64,000 nt of DNA, from assembly GCF_008704205.1 (NCBI RefSeq), contig NZ_VXLC01000045.1:1-64000 (forward strand). The letters run 5' to 3'. Made by a program: the position numbers and the translations under genes. Of the stretch, positions 15,536 through 25,091 are shown in pieces; position 1 is the stretch's first letter, and every line of letters begins with the position of its first letter. Source of the DNA: Nocardia colli. Lineage in GTDB: Bacteria; Actinomycetota; Actinomycetes; Mycobacteriales; Mycobacteriaceae. Below the pieces are notes generated by a model. It ran no database searches, was not told where the DNA came from, and worked only from the letters and a program-made list of their open reading frames with translations.

Positions 15536-17206
15536 CTACACCGCCGATCTTGGTCGGGCCAGCACAGTTTTCACCGGAATAGCGACAAAACCGTTGCCGG
15601 ACACAATGATTCGATTGGCTTCCCGGCTCCAGTACAGGGCCGAGTAGCTGGATCTGTCATCGAACATCTCCGGCGGCAGTGGGATATACGTGCCCTGCTC
15701 CGGGAAGTAGAGGACGCCGACGTCGCCTTCGTCATTGCCACCGAACTTCAGCAGCAGACCGCCTTCGGGTCCCGGACGCACGGCCATCACATTCGTCCAT
15801 GCCGCACCATGCCGGATCGGCGTACCACCTCGATGGATCTCGTACAGGTCGCGATCGGACAGGTAGAAGAATCCGTCGTCTCCCGCCGGTACCGAGGTGA
15901 ACTTGACGAACGAGCGCTGTGCGCTCATTTCGAAGGACCGGATGCAGCCGGTGCCCGCCGCGTCGAGTTCGTAACCGTTTCCGTCCCAGATCAATACGGT
16001 GCTGCCGTCCGCGAGCCGGGCGGCCCCGGTCAGCGGAAGTGCGGCATCGCCGATCGAGCTCTTCACCACGGCGGCCGCCGAGATGCCCGGAATCTGTTCC
16101 CACGCACCGGATTCCGTGAGCCACAGCGGGCCGGGCAGCGGGTCACCGATATTCAAGCCACCGAATCTCAGCAGGTGGGTCTTGACTTCGTGCAACACCA
16201 CGGGCCGTTCACCGAGAAAGTAGCACTCGTGCGCGTAGAGGTCGGCCTCGCCCGGCCCTTTGCCAGGCAGTACTCGTGGGGCATCGTCCGAGCCGTCCAC
16301 CAGGATCGGTCCGAACACCCGCGGGCGCGCCTGCGTGTCCGTGGTGGACTGCGCGAGCCACCCGCCGGACGGCGACCGTGCCGCCCCCACCCAGAATTCT
16401 TTGCGCTGCAACGCCAAACGCGGCGGCCAGGCCTCGAGGTCCCACAATTCCACCCACGGTGTCCGGCCGTCGCTGTGCGACAACAGGAACCCGTCGACGA
16501 TGTCGTCGAGCACGCTCGCGAGCGGCGAGGCCGGCGCGGTCTCCACCGCGGCGGCCGGAACCCCGTCGTTGCCGAGGTACTGCGCCCACATCAGCTCCGG
16601 ATCTCCCGGGAACTCACCCGCCGCGGGTACCGCGAGATCGGTTGCCTCCCAATACCCCAGCTTGCGGTCGACCGCCGCCCGCAGCGTCGCCACCATCCCC
16701 CGGTACTTGCGTTGCTCGCCTTTCGGCATCGGCGCGAGCTGCCCTTCCAGCCACTCCAGCACCTCCGCGACCTGATCGGCGGGCACATACAGGCCCGTCG
16801 AATAGTTCCCACTGAACCATCCGGAGGAGAACCGTCCCCGCAATTGCGGATGCGCCGCAACGACTTCGGCGAACAGGCCGTCCGGCTCGTAGGTAGCCTT
16901 CGGCTCGAACACCGCGTCCGGGAACACCCGCCCCGCTTCGAACGCAAGGCTCAGCGCCAGTCCCCGCTCGTACCGGTACGGCAGCATCGAAGCGCTGAAC
17001 ATGATCGCCGCCACGGACACCGCCTCGGCGGCGGCTCGCCCGTCCGTGCCGAGCAGCAGCTCCCGCACCTGCCGCCACACCTCTTCGGCCCCCGGATGCA
17101 CCCGATCCAACGCCGTCGGCCCGGGCGAACTGCCGAGCAACCGGGGCACGAACTCCTCCCGGATCGCGCCCTCGTCCACCAGATGCAATGTGCAGTCGTA
17201 TCCCAT
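15536..17206 (-). CDS. Hypothetical protein, possible repeat-propeller C-terminal half
   Basis: A 556-residue soluble protein with no signal peptide; ATG at 17206 follows GGAGGATTT. The first about 225 residues are helical and Trp/Glu-rich (EVWRQVRELLLG, EVLEWLEGQLAPMPKGEQRKYRGMV). From about 225 on the sequence looks like repeated beta-blades with Trp and Gly-Asp turns (GPLWLTESGAWEQIPG, GSTVLIWDGNGYEL, DDGFFYLSDRDLYEIHRG), suggesting a propeller. I do not recognise the family. It is convergent with the Imm7-like gene; a functional link is unproven. Confidence 0.6.
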   Translation of the reverse strand: MGYDCTLHLVDEGAIREEFVPRLLGSSPGPTALDRVHPGAEEVWRQVRELLLGTDGRAAAEAVSVAAIMFSASMLPYRYERGLALSLAFEAGRVFPDAVFEPKATYEPDGLFAEVVAAHPQLRGRFSSGWFSGNYSTGLYVPADQVAEVLEWLEGQLAPMPKGEQRKYRGMVATLRAAVDRKLGYWEATDLAVPAAGEFPGDPELMWAQYLGNDGVPAAAVETAPASPLASVLDDIVDGFLLSHSDGRTPWVELWDLEAWPPRLALQRKEFWVGAARSPSGGWLAQSTTDTQARPRVFGPILVDGSDDAPRVLPGKGPGEADLYAHECYFLGERPVVLHEVKTHLLRFGGLNIGDPLPGPLWLTESGAWEQIPGISAAAVVKSSIGDAALPLTGAARLADGSTVLIWDGNGYELDAAGTGCIRSFEMSAQRSFVKFTSVPAGDDGFFYLSDRDLYEIHRGGTPIRHGAAWTNVMAVRPGPEGGLLLKFGGNDEGDVGVLYFPEQGTYIPLPPEMFDDRSSYSALYWSREANRIIVSGNGFVAIPVKTVLARPRSAV

Positions 17207-17340
17207 AAATCCTCCGCCTCGTCCTGCGCCCCCGATATGGAACCACGAGCACAACAGCCGCGCGAGGCCCTAGTCTCCTGGTCAAGGCTCTAGGGCTCAG
17301 CCGCACACACAGTCCGACAGCCGACGAACACTGCGGTCGA

Positions 17341-18090
17341 TCACTGCCGGTGCGACCGAGCCACCAACGCGGCGAGCACCCGCTCGGTCTTCGTCTCACC
17401 GGCCGCGACCGACAAACCGTGCCGGCGCACCATGGCCTCGAACCCGAGTTGCTGTGCCGCAGCGCGACTTTCCATCTCGGCGTCCGACTCCCGGTGCCTG
17501 GCGGTGACTCTGAGCGACAACTCGAGCAACTCGAGCTCGGCGATACACCAACGTTCGACATCGACCTCCAGATCCCCTAAGCGCACGTTGGTCCATTTCG
17601 TCGACGCGATCGGTCCCATCGCCGCGAGGTGATCCACCGCGACGCCCGGGGGTGTGCAGCTCACCAGGAACTGGCGCTGCGCGGAGTCCAAGGCGGCGGT
17701 GACATCGGTCCCGAGCAGCGCGGCATCCCGCAGCGATCCGGGCGGCCGCCTACCCACGGCCGAGGCGGACAACACCCGCCGCTCGCCACACCAGTCGCTT
17801 TCGATGCGGTACTCCAAGGCCTCATCGGTGAACGGCGAAGTCCACCGACCGGCCAATTGCGAACGGCGGCATGGCCGTAGCTTCACGGTGAGGTCGTCGC
17901 GCTCACCGCTGCGCAACCGGATGACGATCCGGCTCGACAGCAACGCCGATGCGGTGCCGGAGCGGTCACTGCGGGATTCGGCGAACCAGATGCGGCGCTC
18001 GGTAGCGGGGTTCCCCGAACACCGTAACCGGGCCAGCGCGTCCGCGACGTCGCCGGCGAGATTGACCTTGATCTCGATCGGAGTGATCAC
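17341..18090 (-). CDS. CYTH-like (triphosphate tunnel) domain protein
   Basis: A 249-residue protein from a GTG at 18090. The N-terminus IEIKVNLAG followed by a run of alternating charged strands (RRIWFAESR, LSSRIVIRLRSGERDDLTVKLRPC) resembles the EXEXK-like start and tunnel strands of CYTH/triphosphate tunnel metalloenzymes, though the canonical ExExK is reduced to EIK. Such proteins hydrolyse triphosphates or act as adenylate cyclases. The C-terminal part is a helix-rich Ala/Glu/Arg segment. It is divergent from the heme peroxidase gene across 337 bp. Function is tentative. Confidence 0.55.
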   Translation of the reverse strand: MITPIEIKVNLAGDVADALARLRCSGNPATERRIWFAESRSDRSGTASALLSSRIVIRLRSGERDDLTVKLRPCRRSQLAGRWTSPFTDEALEYRIESDWCGERRVLSASAVGRRPPGSLRDAALLGTDVTAALDSAQRQFLVSCTPPGVAVDHLAAMGPIASTKWTNVRLGDLEVDVERWCIAELELLELSLRVTARHRESDAEMESRAAAQQLGFEAMVRRHGLSVAAGETKTERVLAALVARSHRQ

Positions 18091-18427
18091 ACCAGTGCCC
18101 TTTCGTGGTGCCCGCCCCGAGTACCTCCCCGCGGTCGGCAACACCATCGAAGACAGCGTTGGCGAACTGGTTGCCGACTCGCGTGCGTACTTCGCTACTC
18201 GATTACCTGCCGGACGACATCCGGGGGCGCTTGCCGTGGGCGGCGCGCTGCGATCCCGACCGCCGGTTCCATCGCGAAATTCGGGTAGCGACATCAGCGG
18301 CCCGAGCGCGACGGCCGGGTTTGAAGTAGCCGACTACGCAAGACGTGCACCCCTGCCCGCCCAAAGACTATGCATCCGATCCGATCTCGGACGAGCCACC
18401 CGCTCGCGCCCGCCACTGGGAGGTCCT
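18091..18427. other. Divergent intergenic region without a recognised gene
   Basis: This 337-bp spacer separates the CYTH-like gene and the heme peroxidase. An open frame continuous with the peroxidase crosses it but its translation is low-complexity and unlike the family. A GGGAGG at 18418-18423 is the likely ribosome site for the peroxidase. I see no clear palindrome or promoter hexamers. Confidence 0.5.
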
Positions 18428-20293
18428 TTGATAGTCAGGGCACAACCGACGACACCGTCGCCGGCGACCACGCCGCCGGCCCGCCGAATACCCCGCGCGA
18501 TCGACCTGCTGATTCGAGTCGCCGAGACGATCGACCGCGCCGTCGGCTGGCCGAGGTTGCCCAAGCCGCTGGGACTGGCCGTCCTGGTCGGGCTGCGGGC
18601 CCGGCTGCGCTCGGCGAACCTCTTCGACACCGGACCGCATCCGGCCGGACCACTCCCCGCCGACCCGGCCGGCGGCCGCGAACAGCTCCGCGCGCGAACG
18701 ATCGACGGGACCTACAACTCCCCCGATGATCCGCGAGCGGGCTCGGTCGGCTGCCGGTTCGGGCGCAACGTCCCCTTGCGGCACACCTACCCGGAGGATC
18801 CGGCCCGGATCCTGGAGCCCAACCCGAGGCTGGTCAGTCAGCAGCTGCTGACCCGCGACCGTTTCCAGCCTGCCACCACGTTGAACCTCCTGGCGGCCGC
18901 CTGGATCCAGTTCGAGGTGCACGATTGGGTCAGCCACGACGACGCCGACACCGAGCCGTGGGCGGTTCCGCTGAGCGATCACGATTCGTGGCCGGCCCGG
19001 CCCATGACGATTCCCCGCACCGCCGCGGTCGCCAGCCCCACTCCGGGCGGACCCCCGACCTACCCGACCGCGGACACCCACTGGTGGGATGCCTCGCAAA
19101 TCTATGGCAGCACAGCGAAATTCGCCGACGCATTGCGGACCGGCAAGCAAGGACGACTCGAGGTCGACGAGCTGGGACTGCCGCCGATCAGTGTGGAAGG
19201 CCTGCTGGAACTGTCCAGCGCGGCCGCCAACGCCTGGGTCGGACTCGCCTTGCTGCATGCGCTGTTCATGGCCGAGCACAATGCGATCTGCGATCAGCTG
19301 GCCCAGCGCTACCCGCACATGACCGACGAAAACCTCTACAACACGGCACGTTTGGTCAATTCGGCGTTGATCGCCAAGATCCACACCATCGACTGGACAC
19401 CGGCGATCATCGCCCACCCGACCACGGTTGCCGCGATGCGCGCCAACTGGTTCGGGGTTCTCGGTGAGCGAGTGCAACGAAGGTTCGGCCGGCTCAGCGG
19501 CAGCGAAGTGTTGTGCGGCATACCGGGATCCGCCCTCGAGGACAGCGGGATCCCGTTCTCGCTCACCGAGGAATTCGTCGCCGTGTATCGGATGCATCCG
19601 CTGATACCCGACAATCTGGTGGTTCGCAGCCTGGCCGACGACAGTGTCCGCGCCGAGCATCCCTTCCCGGATCTGGGGGTCGCCCACATCCGCGAGCGGC
19701 TCGCCGAAACCTCGATGGACGAGTTGTTCTACTCGTTCGGTCGCGCCTACCCCGGAACGCTGACGCTGCACAACTATCCGCGTCATCTGCAGAACCTGAC
19801 GCGCCCCGGACATCCGCTCCTGGACCTTGCGACCGTGGACATTCTGCGGGTCCGTGAACGCGGCGTGCCACGCTACAACGAGTTCCGCCGGCAACTGCGG
19901 CTGCGACCTGCCGCCACATTCGAGGAGTTGACCGACAACCCACTGTGGGCGCGTGAGCTCGAGCAGGTCTACGGCGATGTCGAAAATGTCGACCTCATGA
20001 TCGGACTGTACGCGGAACCCAAACCGCCCGGATTCGGCTTCAGCGACACCGCATTTCGGCTGTTCGTGCTGATGGCCTCCCGCCGGCTGTCCGGTGACCG
20101 GTTCTTCACCACCGACTTCCGGCCCGAGGTCTACACCGAGGCGGGCATGGCGTGGGTGCGGGACAACACCATGCGCAGCGTGCTGCTGCGGCACTTCCCC
20201 TCGTTGGCGCCCGCGCTCGACGGCGTAGCCAACCCGTTCGCTCCGTGGCGGAGCGTCGATCCCCAGACCAGGCAAAGGAAGCGATCCCGATGA
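18428..20293 (+). CDS. Heme peroxidase of the COX/alpha-dioxygenase (PIOX-like) family
   Basis: About 621 residues from a TTG at 18428 (after GGGAGG; the start is uncertain). Hallmarks of fatty-acid dioxygenases are present: distal His in QFEVHDW (His165), YGSTAK, and VYRMHPLIPD, where Tyr387 and proximal His390 have the same Y-x-x-H spacing as the catalytic tyrosine and heme ligand of cyclooxygenase and plant alpha-dioxygenase. The SFGRAYPGTLTLHNYPRHLQ segment is typical of the bacterial/plant PIOX group. Such enzymes abstract hydrogen from a fatty acid and add O2 to form a hydroperoxide. No signal peptide is evident. The stop overlaps the next start (ATGA), coupling it to a catalase-like protein. 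Confidence 0.85.
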   Translation: MIVRAQPTTPSPATTPPARRIPRAIDLLIRVAETIDRAVGWPRLPKPLGLAVLVGLRARLRSANLFDTGPHPAGPLPADPAGGREQLRARTIDGTYNSPDDPRAGSVGCRFGRNVPLRHTYPEDPARILEPNPRLVSQQLLTRDRFQPATTLNLLAAAWIQFEVHDWVSHDDADTEPWAVPLSDHDSWPARPMTIPRTAAVASPTPGGPPTYPTADTHWWDASQIYGSTAKFADALRTGKQGRLEVDELGLPPISVEGLLELSSAAANAWVGLALLHALFMAEHNAICDQLAQRYPHMTDENLYNTARLVNSALIAKIHTIDWTPAIIAHPTTVAAMRANWFGVLGERVQRRFGRLSGSEVLCGIPGSALEDSGIPFSLTEEFVAVYRMHPLIPDNLVVRSLADDSVRAEHPFPDLGVAHIRERLAETSMDELFYSFGRAYPGTLTLHNYPRHLQNLTRPGHPLLDLATVDILRVRERGVPRYNEFRRQLRLRPAATFEELTDNPLWARELEQVYGDVENVDLMIGLYAEPKPPGFGFSDTAFRLFVLMASRRLSGDRFFTTDFRPEVYTEAGMAWVRDNTMRSVLLRHFPSLAPALDGVANPFAPWRSVDPQTRQRKRSR

Positions 20294-21414
20294 CCGACGT
20301 GGCAGCACCGCGGATAACCGCGCAGAAGTACCTTCTTTACCGCGACGACCTGGAGCAACCGCGCCCCGACGAAGAACAGATCATCGACAAGATCATCGCG
20401 GTGCTCCGCGGCAACAACGAACGCGCCTACCGCAAATACAAGCACGGATTGCGCGACGCGCACGCCAAGAGCCACGGCATCCTGCGCGGCGAACTGACCG
20501 TTCCCCCCGGCCTGCCTCCCGAACTGGCGCAGGGCCTTTTCGCCACTCCCGCTTCATATCCCGTCATCGCCCGCCTCTCGAGCACCTCAGGGGTGATCCG
20601 CAGTGACCAGCTGCGCGGCGTGCGCGGCCTGGGAATCAAGGTGCTCGGTGTCCGCGGGGCACGTGCGTTGCCCGGCGACGAGGCCACCACGCAGGACTTC
20701 ATCATGGTCACCCACCGTGAGTTCCTGTTCGCCGACGCCCACGCCTATCTCCGCCGGGGGATGCCGGTCGCGTGGGTGCTGGCCCGGCTCCCCGACCCCG
20801 TCCTCCAGGCGGGCAGCACCATCCTTTCCGCGCTCGACAAGCACCTGCTGCGGCGCATCGGACGTCCCCTGCCCCCGAACCTGGCCGTGTTCATCCGGCC
20901 CAACACCCACATTCTGGGCGAAACGTTCTACTCGTCGGCGCCGCTGCGCTTCGGCGACTACATCGCCAAGCTCCTCTACATTCCGGTGTCGCCGGAGGTC
21001 ACGGCCCTGCGGGGCCGGCCGGTGCGCCGCGACGCGGGCAGCAACGCCCACCAGGCCCAGGTCGTCGACTTCTTCGCCACGCACAGCGCCGAATACGAGC
21101 TGCGCGTGCAACTGTGCACCGATCCGGACGCCATGCCCATCGAGGACGCGACCGTCGCCTGGTCCGAGGACGCCTCGCCGCACCGGACGGTCGCAACCAT
21201 CCGGTTCGACATCCAGGATCCCGACACCCCCGAGCGGCGCACGTTCGGCGACGACGTCCTGTCCTTCAACTCCTGGCGTGGCCTGCGGGCCCACCGGCCG
21301 ATGGGATCGATCAACCGGCTCAAACAGCGGGTGTACGAGGCGTCCAGCAATTACCGGCACGGCGTCAACCACACCCCTCGGCTCGAACCGACCGTGGACC
21401 AACTTCCGCGATGA
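20290..21414 (+). CDS. Catalase-related heme protein (y4iL-like)
   Basis: A 374-residue protein of the short catalase-like superfamily. The distal-His region reads DAHAKSHGILRGELTV (His58/His62), followed by YPVIARLSSTSG, VRGLGIKVLGV, TQDFIMVTHREFLFAD and a C-terminal INRLKQRVYEASSNYRH in the position of the proximal-Tyr helix. It is smaller than true catalases and belongs to the group related to coral allene oxide synthase and rhizobial y4iL. The ATG at 20290 overlaps the peroxidase stop by 4 bp. It is most likely a partner that converts the dioxygenase's hydroperoxide product, which is inference. Confidence 0.85.
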   Translation: MTDVAAPRITAQKYLLYRDDLEQPRPDEEQIIDKIIAVLRGNNERAYRKYKHGLRDAHAKSHGILRGELTVPPGLPPELAQGLFATPASYPVIARLSSTSGVIRSDQLRGVRGLGIKVLGVRGARALPGDEATTQDFIMVTHREFLFADAHAYLRRGMPVAWVLARLPDPVLQAGSTILSALDKHLLRRIGRPLPPNLAVFIRPNTHILGETFYSSAPLRFGDYIAKLLYIPVSPEVTALRGRPVRRDAGSNAHQAQVVDFFATHSAEYELRVQLCTDPDAMPIEDATVAWSEDASPHRTVATIRFDIQDPDTPERRTFGDDVLSFNSWRGLRAHRPMGSINRLKQRVYEASSNYRHGVNHTPRLEPTVDQLPR

Positions 21415-21530
21415 CCGCCGCGCCGTATCCAGACCCGCGTCCACCACCCCGACCGGTCGACCACCCCGGGGACTGCCCGCCGGGGGAAACATATCGCGGC
21501 CACGCATTGCAGTCTCTACACTTATCGGTC

Positions 21531-24128
21531 ATGGGGGATCGCTGGCAGCTGCTCGATCGTCCCGACCAATTCGAGGCGGTCCGCACGGCATTGACGAGCA
21601 CCGACACCGGTGGCGTCGTGCTCGTCGGTGCCGCGGGCATCGGCAAGACGACCCTCGCCAGGATCGTCACGTCGGCCCTGAGCAACCCGGTGCGGTGGGC
21701 CGCGTGTACCGAATCGTCCCAGGCCATTCCGCTGGGCGTCTTCGCGCCGTGGATCGCACCGTCGGCCTCGCGCGACCCCATCGCGCTGCTGTCTTCGGCG
21801 CGGGAAAACCTTCTGGCGCAACAGGACACGGTGATCGGCGTCGACGACGCGTACCTGCTCGACAATCTGTCCGCGACGTTGCTGCACCAAATCGCCGTCG
21901 ATCACAGCGCGCACATCGTGGCCACCGTTCGCACCGGGGAACCCGTGCCCGACGCGGTCACCTCGCTGTGGAAGGACGGTTACCTGGAACGCATCGAGTT
22001 GGCCGCACTGACCAAGGAGCAGTGCGTCGGCCTGGTCGAGACCGTCCTGAGCGGAACCCTGGAGGGCCTCAGCGCCGACGTCATGTGGGAATCCTCCGGC
22101 GGCAACCCGCTGTTCCTGCGCAACATGATCGAAGGCGCGGTCGAGGCGGGCACCCTGACCGAAGTCAACGGCGTCTGGCAGCTGCGCGGGCCGACCGCCG
22201 TCCCGTCCGGGCTCGTCGCCCTGCTCGACGAGCGGCTCGCCCGGGCCGGCGAGCAGGTCCTGGACGCCTTGAAATCGCTGGCCATCTACGAACCGCTCGA
22301 CATCGACATCCTCACCGAGCTCGTCGGTGAGGACGCCGTCGACGCCGCCGAGATCGCCGGCCTGATCCGGATCAGCCACGACGGCTGGCCGAGCAGCGCC
22401 CGGTTCAGCCATCCGCTCCTCGGTGATGTCGTGCGCCGCCAGATCGGCACGGCCGCGGCCCGCAAGCTGCGGGGTCGCATCGTCGAGATGTTGCGGGAGC
22501 AGAATCTCGGCACCGCCGCGCACCGGATCCGGCTGGCGCAACTGTGCGTCGACAGCAACCAGCCCATCGACAACGAACTGTTGATCACCGCCGCGAAAGA
22601 CGCTGTCGCGCTGTCCAATCTGCCGCTGGGTGAACGACTCGCGCGGGCCGCCAACGACCGCGGCGGCGGGCTGGCGGCCGCCGAACTGCTCTCCCGCGCC
22701 CTGCTGTGGCAGGGACGTCCGCTCGAAGCCGACGAAATCCTGGCCGGCTTCGACCCCGACCACCTCGATCAACTTCAACTCGTCCAGTGGGGCATTCCCC
22801 GCGCCAGCCTGTTGTTCTGGTCCCTGCGCGATGCCGACCGCGCCCGCAAACTGATGGACCTGCTCGGCGACCGCGTCGAGCATCCCGCACTGCGCCTCGT
22901 CCTCGATGCGGTGAACGCCGCCATGGCGGTGCACGAGGGCCGTATCGCCGAAGGTATCGACGCCGCCGAACGTGTTCTCGCCGACCCGAATTCGCCCGGA
23001 CACGCCGTCGACTTCGCCGCGTTCGCCGCGGGACTGGCGATGCCGGTGGCCGGGCGCGGCGCCGACTTCGCCCCGATCGCGGCCCGGAGCCGGGCCCAGC
23101 GCAAAGCCAGCGACGGCATGATCCGCGCCATGGTCCGCTACTGCGATGTGCTGGCGCTGACGATCATCGGCGAATTCGACCTGGCCGAGCAGCGCGCCAC
23201 CGAAAGCACCGAATTCTCGTCCGCGGGACAGTTCGCCGGTTGGGCGATCGCCAAAATAGCGGTCGGTGTCATCACCACCTACCGCGGCCGGTACCGCGAG
23301 GCGATCGCCGCGTTCGAGCAAGCGCTGGCGGCGCTCGACGCCGAGGCCGCGCTCCCCTGGCAGTTGCCGGCGCGGCTGCTGCTCGTGCGCGCCTACGCGT
23401 CGCTCGGCGACGCGCAACAAGCCGAGCGGGTCCTGCTCGAAGCGGATGAACACACCGGACCCCACATGACCCTGCACGAACCGCAGCGCATGATCGCCCG
23501 CGCCTGGCTCGCGGCCGCAACCCACAACCAGCACTCCGCGATCGAATTGGCCCGCAAGGCCGCCGAAATCGCGCACAGCACAGGGCAATACGCGCTGGAG
23601 GCCGAGGCCCTGCACTTCGCCACCCGATTCGGCGACCGCACCCTCGCCGCCCGCCTGCACGCGCTCGCCGGCCGCGTCCAGGGTCCCGTGGTCGGGATCT
23701 ACGCCCGCCACGCCGCCGCCTTCGGCCACTCCGACGTCAAGGCACTGGCCGAGGTCAGTGTCGAGTTCGAGAACGCCGGATTACTGCCGGCCGCAGCCGA
23801 TTCCGCCGCACAGCGGGTCCCGATGCACGACCGCGCGGCACAACGCCTGCTGAGCGCGCAGGCCGCGGCGCGCGCCCTCGAACTGGCCGCCCGGTGCGAC
23901 GGGGCGACCACCCCAGCGATCGTGTCCGCGGCCCAGCCCTTGCCGATCACCGCCCGCGAACGGGAAATCACCGCGCTCATCGCGCGCGGACTGTCCAATC
24001 GCGAGATCGCCGAGCGGCTCTGCGTCTCGGTGCGCACCGTCGAGGGCCACATCTACCGGGCCTGTTTCAAACTCGGCGCCGCCGATCGCGACCAGCTCGC
24101 GTCCATGATCTGGGAGGACAAGCAGTAG
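21531..24128 (+). CDS. Large ATP-binding LuxR-family (LAL) regulator
   Basis: An 865-residue STAND-type regulator. Walker A GAAGIGKTT at residues 33-41, Walker B VIGVDDAYLL at about 101, a winged-helix/TPR-like middle, and a C-terminal LuxR HTH (LTAREREITALI-like region, then GLSNREIAERLCVSVRTVEGHIYRA). These proteins integrate a nucleotide-dependent signal and activate nearby genes. No good ribosome site precedes the ATG at 21531, but a TACACT -10-like hexamer 9 bp upstream of it would allow leaderless translation. It follows the dioxygenase/catalase pair by 116 bp and could regulate it or the cluster downstream. Confidence 0.88.
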   Translation: MGDRWQLLDRPDQFEAVRTALTSTDTGGVVLVGAAGIGKTTLARIVTSALSNPVRWAACTESSQAIPLGVFAPWIAPSASRDPIALLSSARENLLAQQDTVIGVDDAYLLDNLSATLLHQIAVDHSAHIVATVRTGEPVPDAVTSLWKDGYLERIELAALTKEQCVGLVETVLSGTLEGLSADVMWESSGGNPLFLRNMIEGAVEAGTLTEVNGVWQLRGPTAVPSGLVALLDERLARAGEQVLDALKSLAIYEPLDIDILTELVGEDAVDAAEIAGLIRISHDGWPSSARFSHPLLGDVVRRQIGTAAARKLRGRIVEMLREQNLGTAAHRIRLAQLCVDSNQPIDNELLITAAKDAVALSNLPLGERLARAANDRGGGLAAAELLSRALLWQGRPLEADEILAGFDPDHLDQLQLVQWGIPRASLLFWSLRDADRARKLMDLLGDRVEHPALRLVLDAVNAAMAVHEGRIAEGIDAAERVLADPNSPGHAVDFAAFAAGLAMPVAGRGADFAPIAARSRAQRKASDGMIRAMVRYCDVLALTIIGEFDLAEQRATESTEFSSAGQFAGWAIAKIAVGVITTYRGRYREAIAAFEQALAALDAEAALPWQLPARLLLVRAYASLGDAQQAERVLLEADEHTGPHMTLHEPQRMIARAWLAAATHNQHSAIELARKAAEIAHSTGQYALEAEALHFATRFGDRTLAARLHALAGRVQGPVVGIYARHAAAFGHSDVKALAEVSVEFENAGLLPAAADSAAQRVPMHDRAAQRLLSAQAAARALELAARCDGATTPAIVSAAQPLPITAREREITALIARGLSNREIAERLCVSVRTVEGHIYRACFKLGAADRDQLASMIWEDKQ

Positions 24129-24225
24129 GTTCTTCGCCTGATTCGGGTAGCGATCTACTCGTGTTCGGAGTCCTGACCTGCGGTCTGATGGTATCGACAG
24201 CATTGTCGGCCGAGAGACGAGCGAA

Positions 24226-25056
24226 ATGTGGGTAGCCAGATCAGCGATGATGGGGTGGGCGGCGCGGCCTGGTCCGGCTGACCCGCGGGTCACGACGTGC
24301 GCAGCCGGTAAGCCCGCCTCCGTCGAGGGGCCGCGGCCGACTTCGCAGGTCTCGTTGTTCGGGGGGTTCGAGCTGCAACAGGGCGGGCGGAAGATCGTGC
24401 TCCCGCTGCATGCCCAACGGGTGCTCGCCTACCTCGCGCTGCACCGGATGACCGGGGCGGATTGCGGGCGGCAGGTGCTCGCGGAGCGGCTGTGGGAGAA
24501 CTCGTCGGCGGAGCGGTCCGCGGCCAGCCTGCGCACGGCGTTGTGGCGGATTCGGCGGGCCGGGCCCGAGCTGCTGGCCGGGGATGCCGAACGCGTGCGG
24601 TTGGCCGGTTACGTCGCGGTCGACGTCGATCGCTTCCGGCAGCGCGCGGAGGCGATGCTGTCGGGCGCCGACTGCTCACCCGCGAATATCCGGATGCTGT
24701 GCACCGCGGTCGAGCTACTGCCCGGCTGGGACGAGGACTGGCTGTTGCTGTTCCGGGAACAGGTGCGATTGCTGCGGTTGCACACGTTGGAGGCGGTCGC
24801 GCGGAGGTACTGCGAGCAGCAACGGTATCCGCAGGCCATCGACCTGATCCTGCATGTTGTCGCCGAGGAGCCGTTACGCGAATCGGCCCAGGCGATTCTC
24901 ATCGACGCCCATCTCGGCGAGGGCAATGCCGCCGAGGCGCGCAGGCAGTTCGACCGGTTCGCGGCGACCCTGTGGCGCGAACTGAAACTGCGCCCGTCCA
25001 CCGAGCTCGGCCACCGGGTCGGCCTGCCCGCGTTCGCCGCGACTACGCGATATTGA
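24226..25056 (+). CDS. SARP-like regulator with BTAD domain (copy 1)
   Basis: A 276-residue protein. An OmpR-type winged helix (about 40-125: SLFGGFELQQGG, AQRVLAYLALH, LAERLWENSSAERSAASLRTALWRIRRAG) is followed by the bacterial transcriptional activation domain (about 125-265: DVDRFRQRAEAML, LLPGWDEDW, EPLRESAQAILIDAHLGEGN). It lacks the ATPase module of AfsR. It is clearly paralogous to the gene at 26751-27530, and the two flank an M1 peptidase. The N-terminal about 35 residues may be untranslated if a later start is used. Confidence 0.83.
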   Translation: MWVARSAMMGWAARPGPADPRVTTCAAGKPASVEGPRPTSQVSLFGGFELQQGGRKIVLPLHAQRVLAYLALHRMTGADCGRQVLAERLWENSSAERSAASLRTALWRIRRAGPELLAGDAERVRLAGYVAVDVDRFRQRAEAMLSGADCSPANIRMLCTAVELLPGWDEDWLLLFREQVRLLRLHTLEAVARRYCEQQRYPQAIDLILHVVAEEPLRESAQAILIDAHLGEGNAAEARRQFDRFAATLWRELKLRPSTELGHRVGLPAFAATTRY

Positions 25057-25091
25057 CGCTCCCGGGCACGGGGCCGTCGCATGCTGACGTG

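Noticed and set aside
21522..23729. A 735-codon open frame antisense to the LuxR-type regulator.
   Set aside because: Low-complexity Gly/Arg/Glu translation without domains, fully explained as a GC-rich shadow of the sense gene with Walker and HTH motifs.
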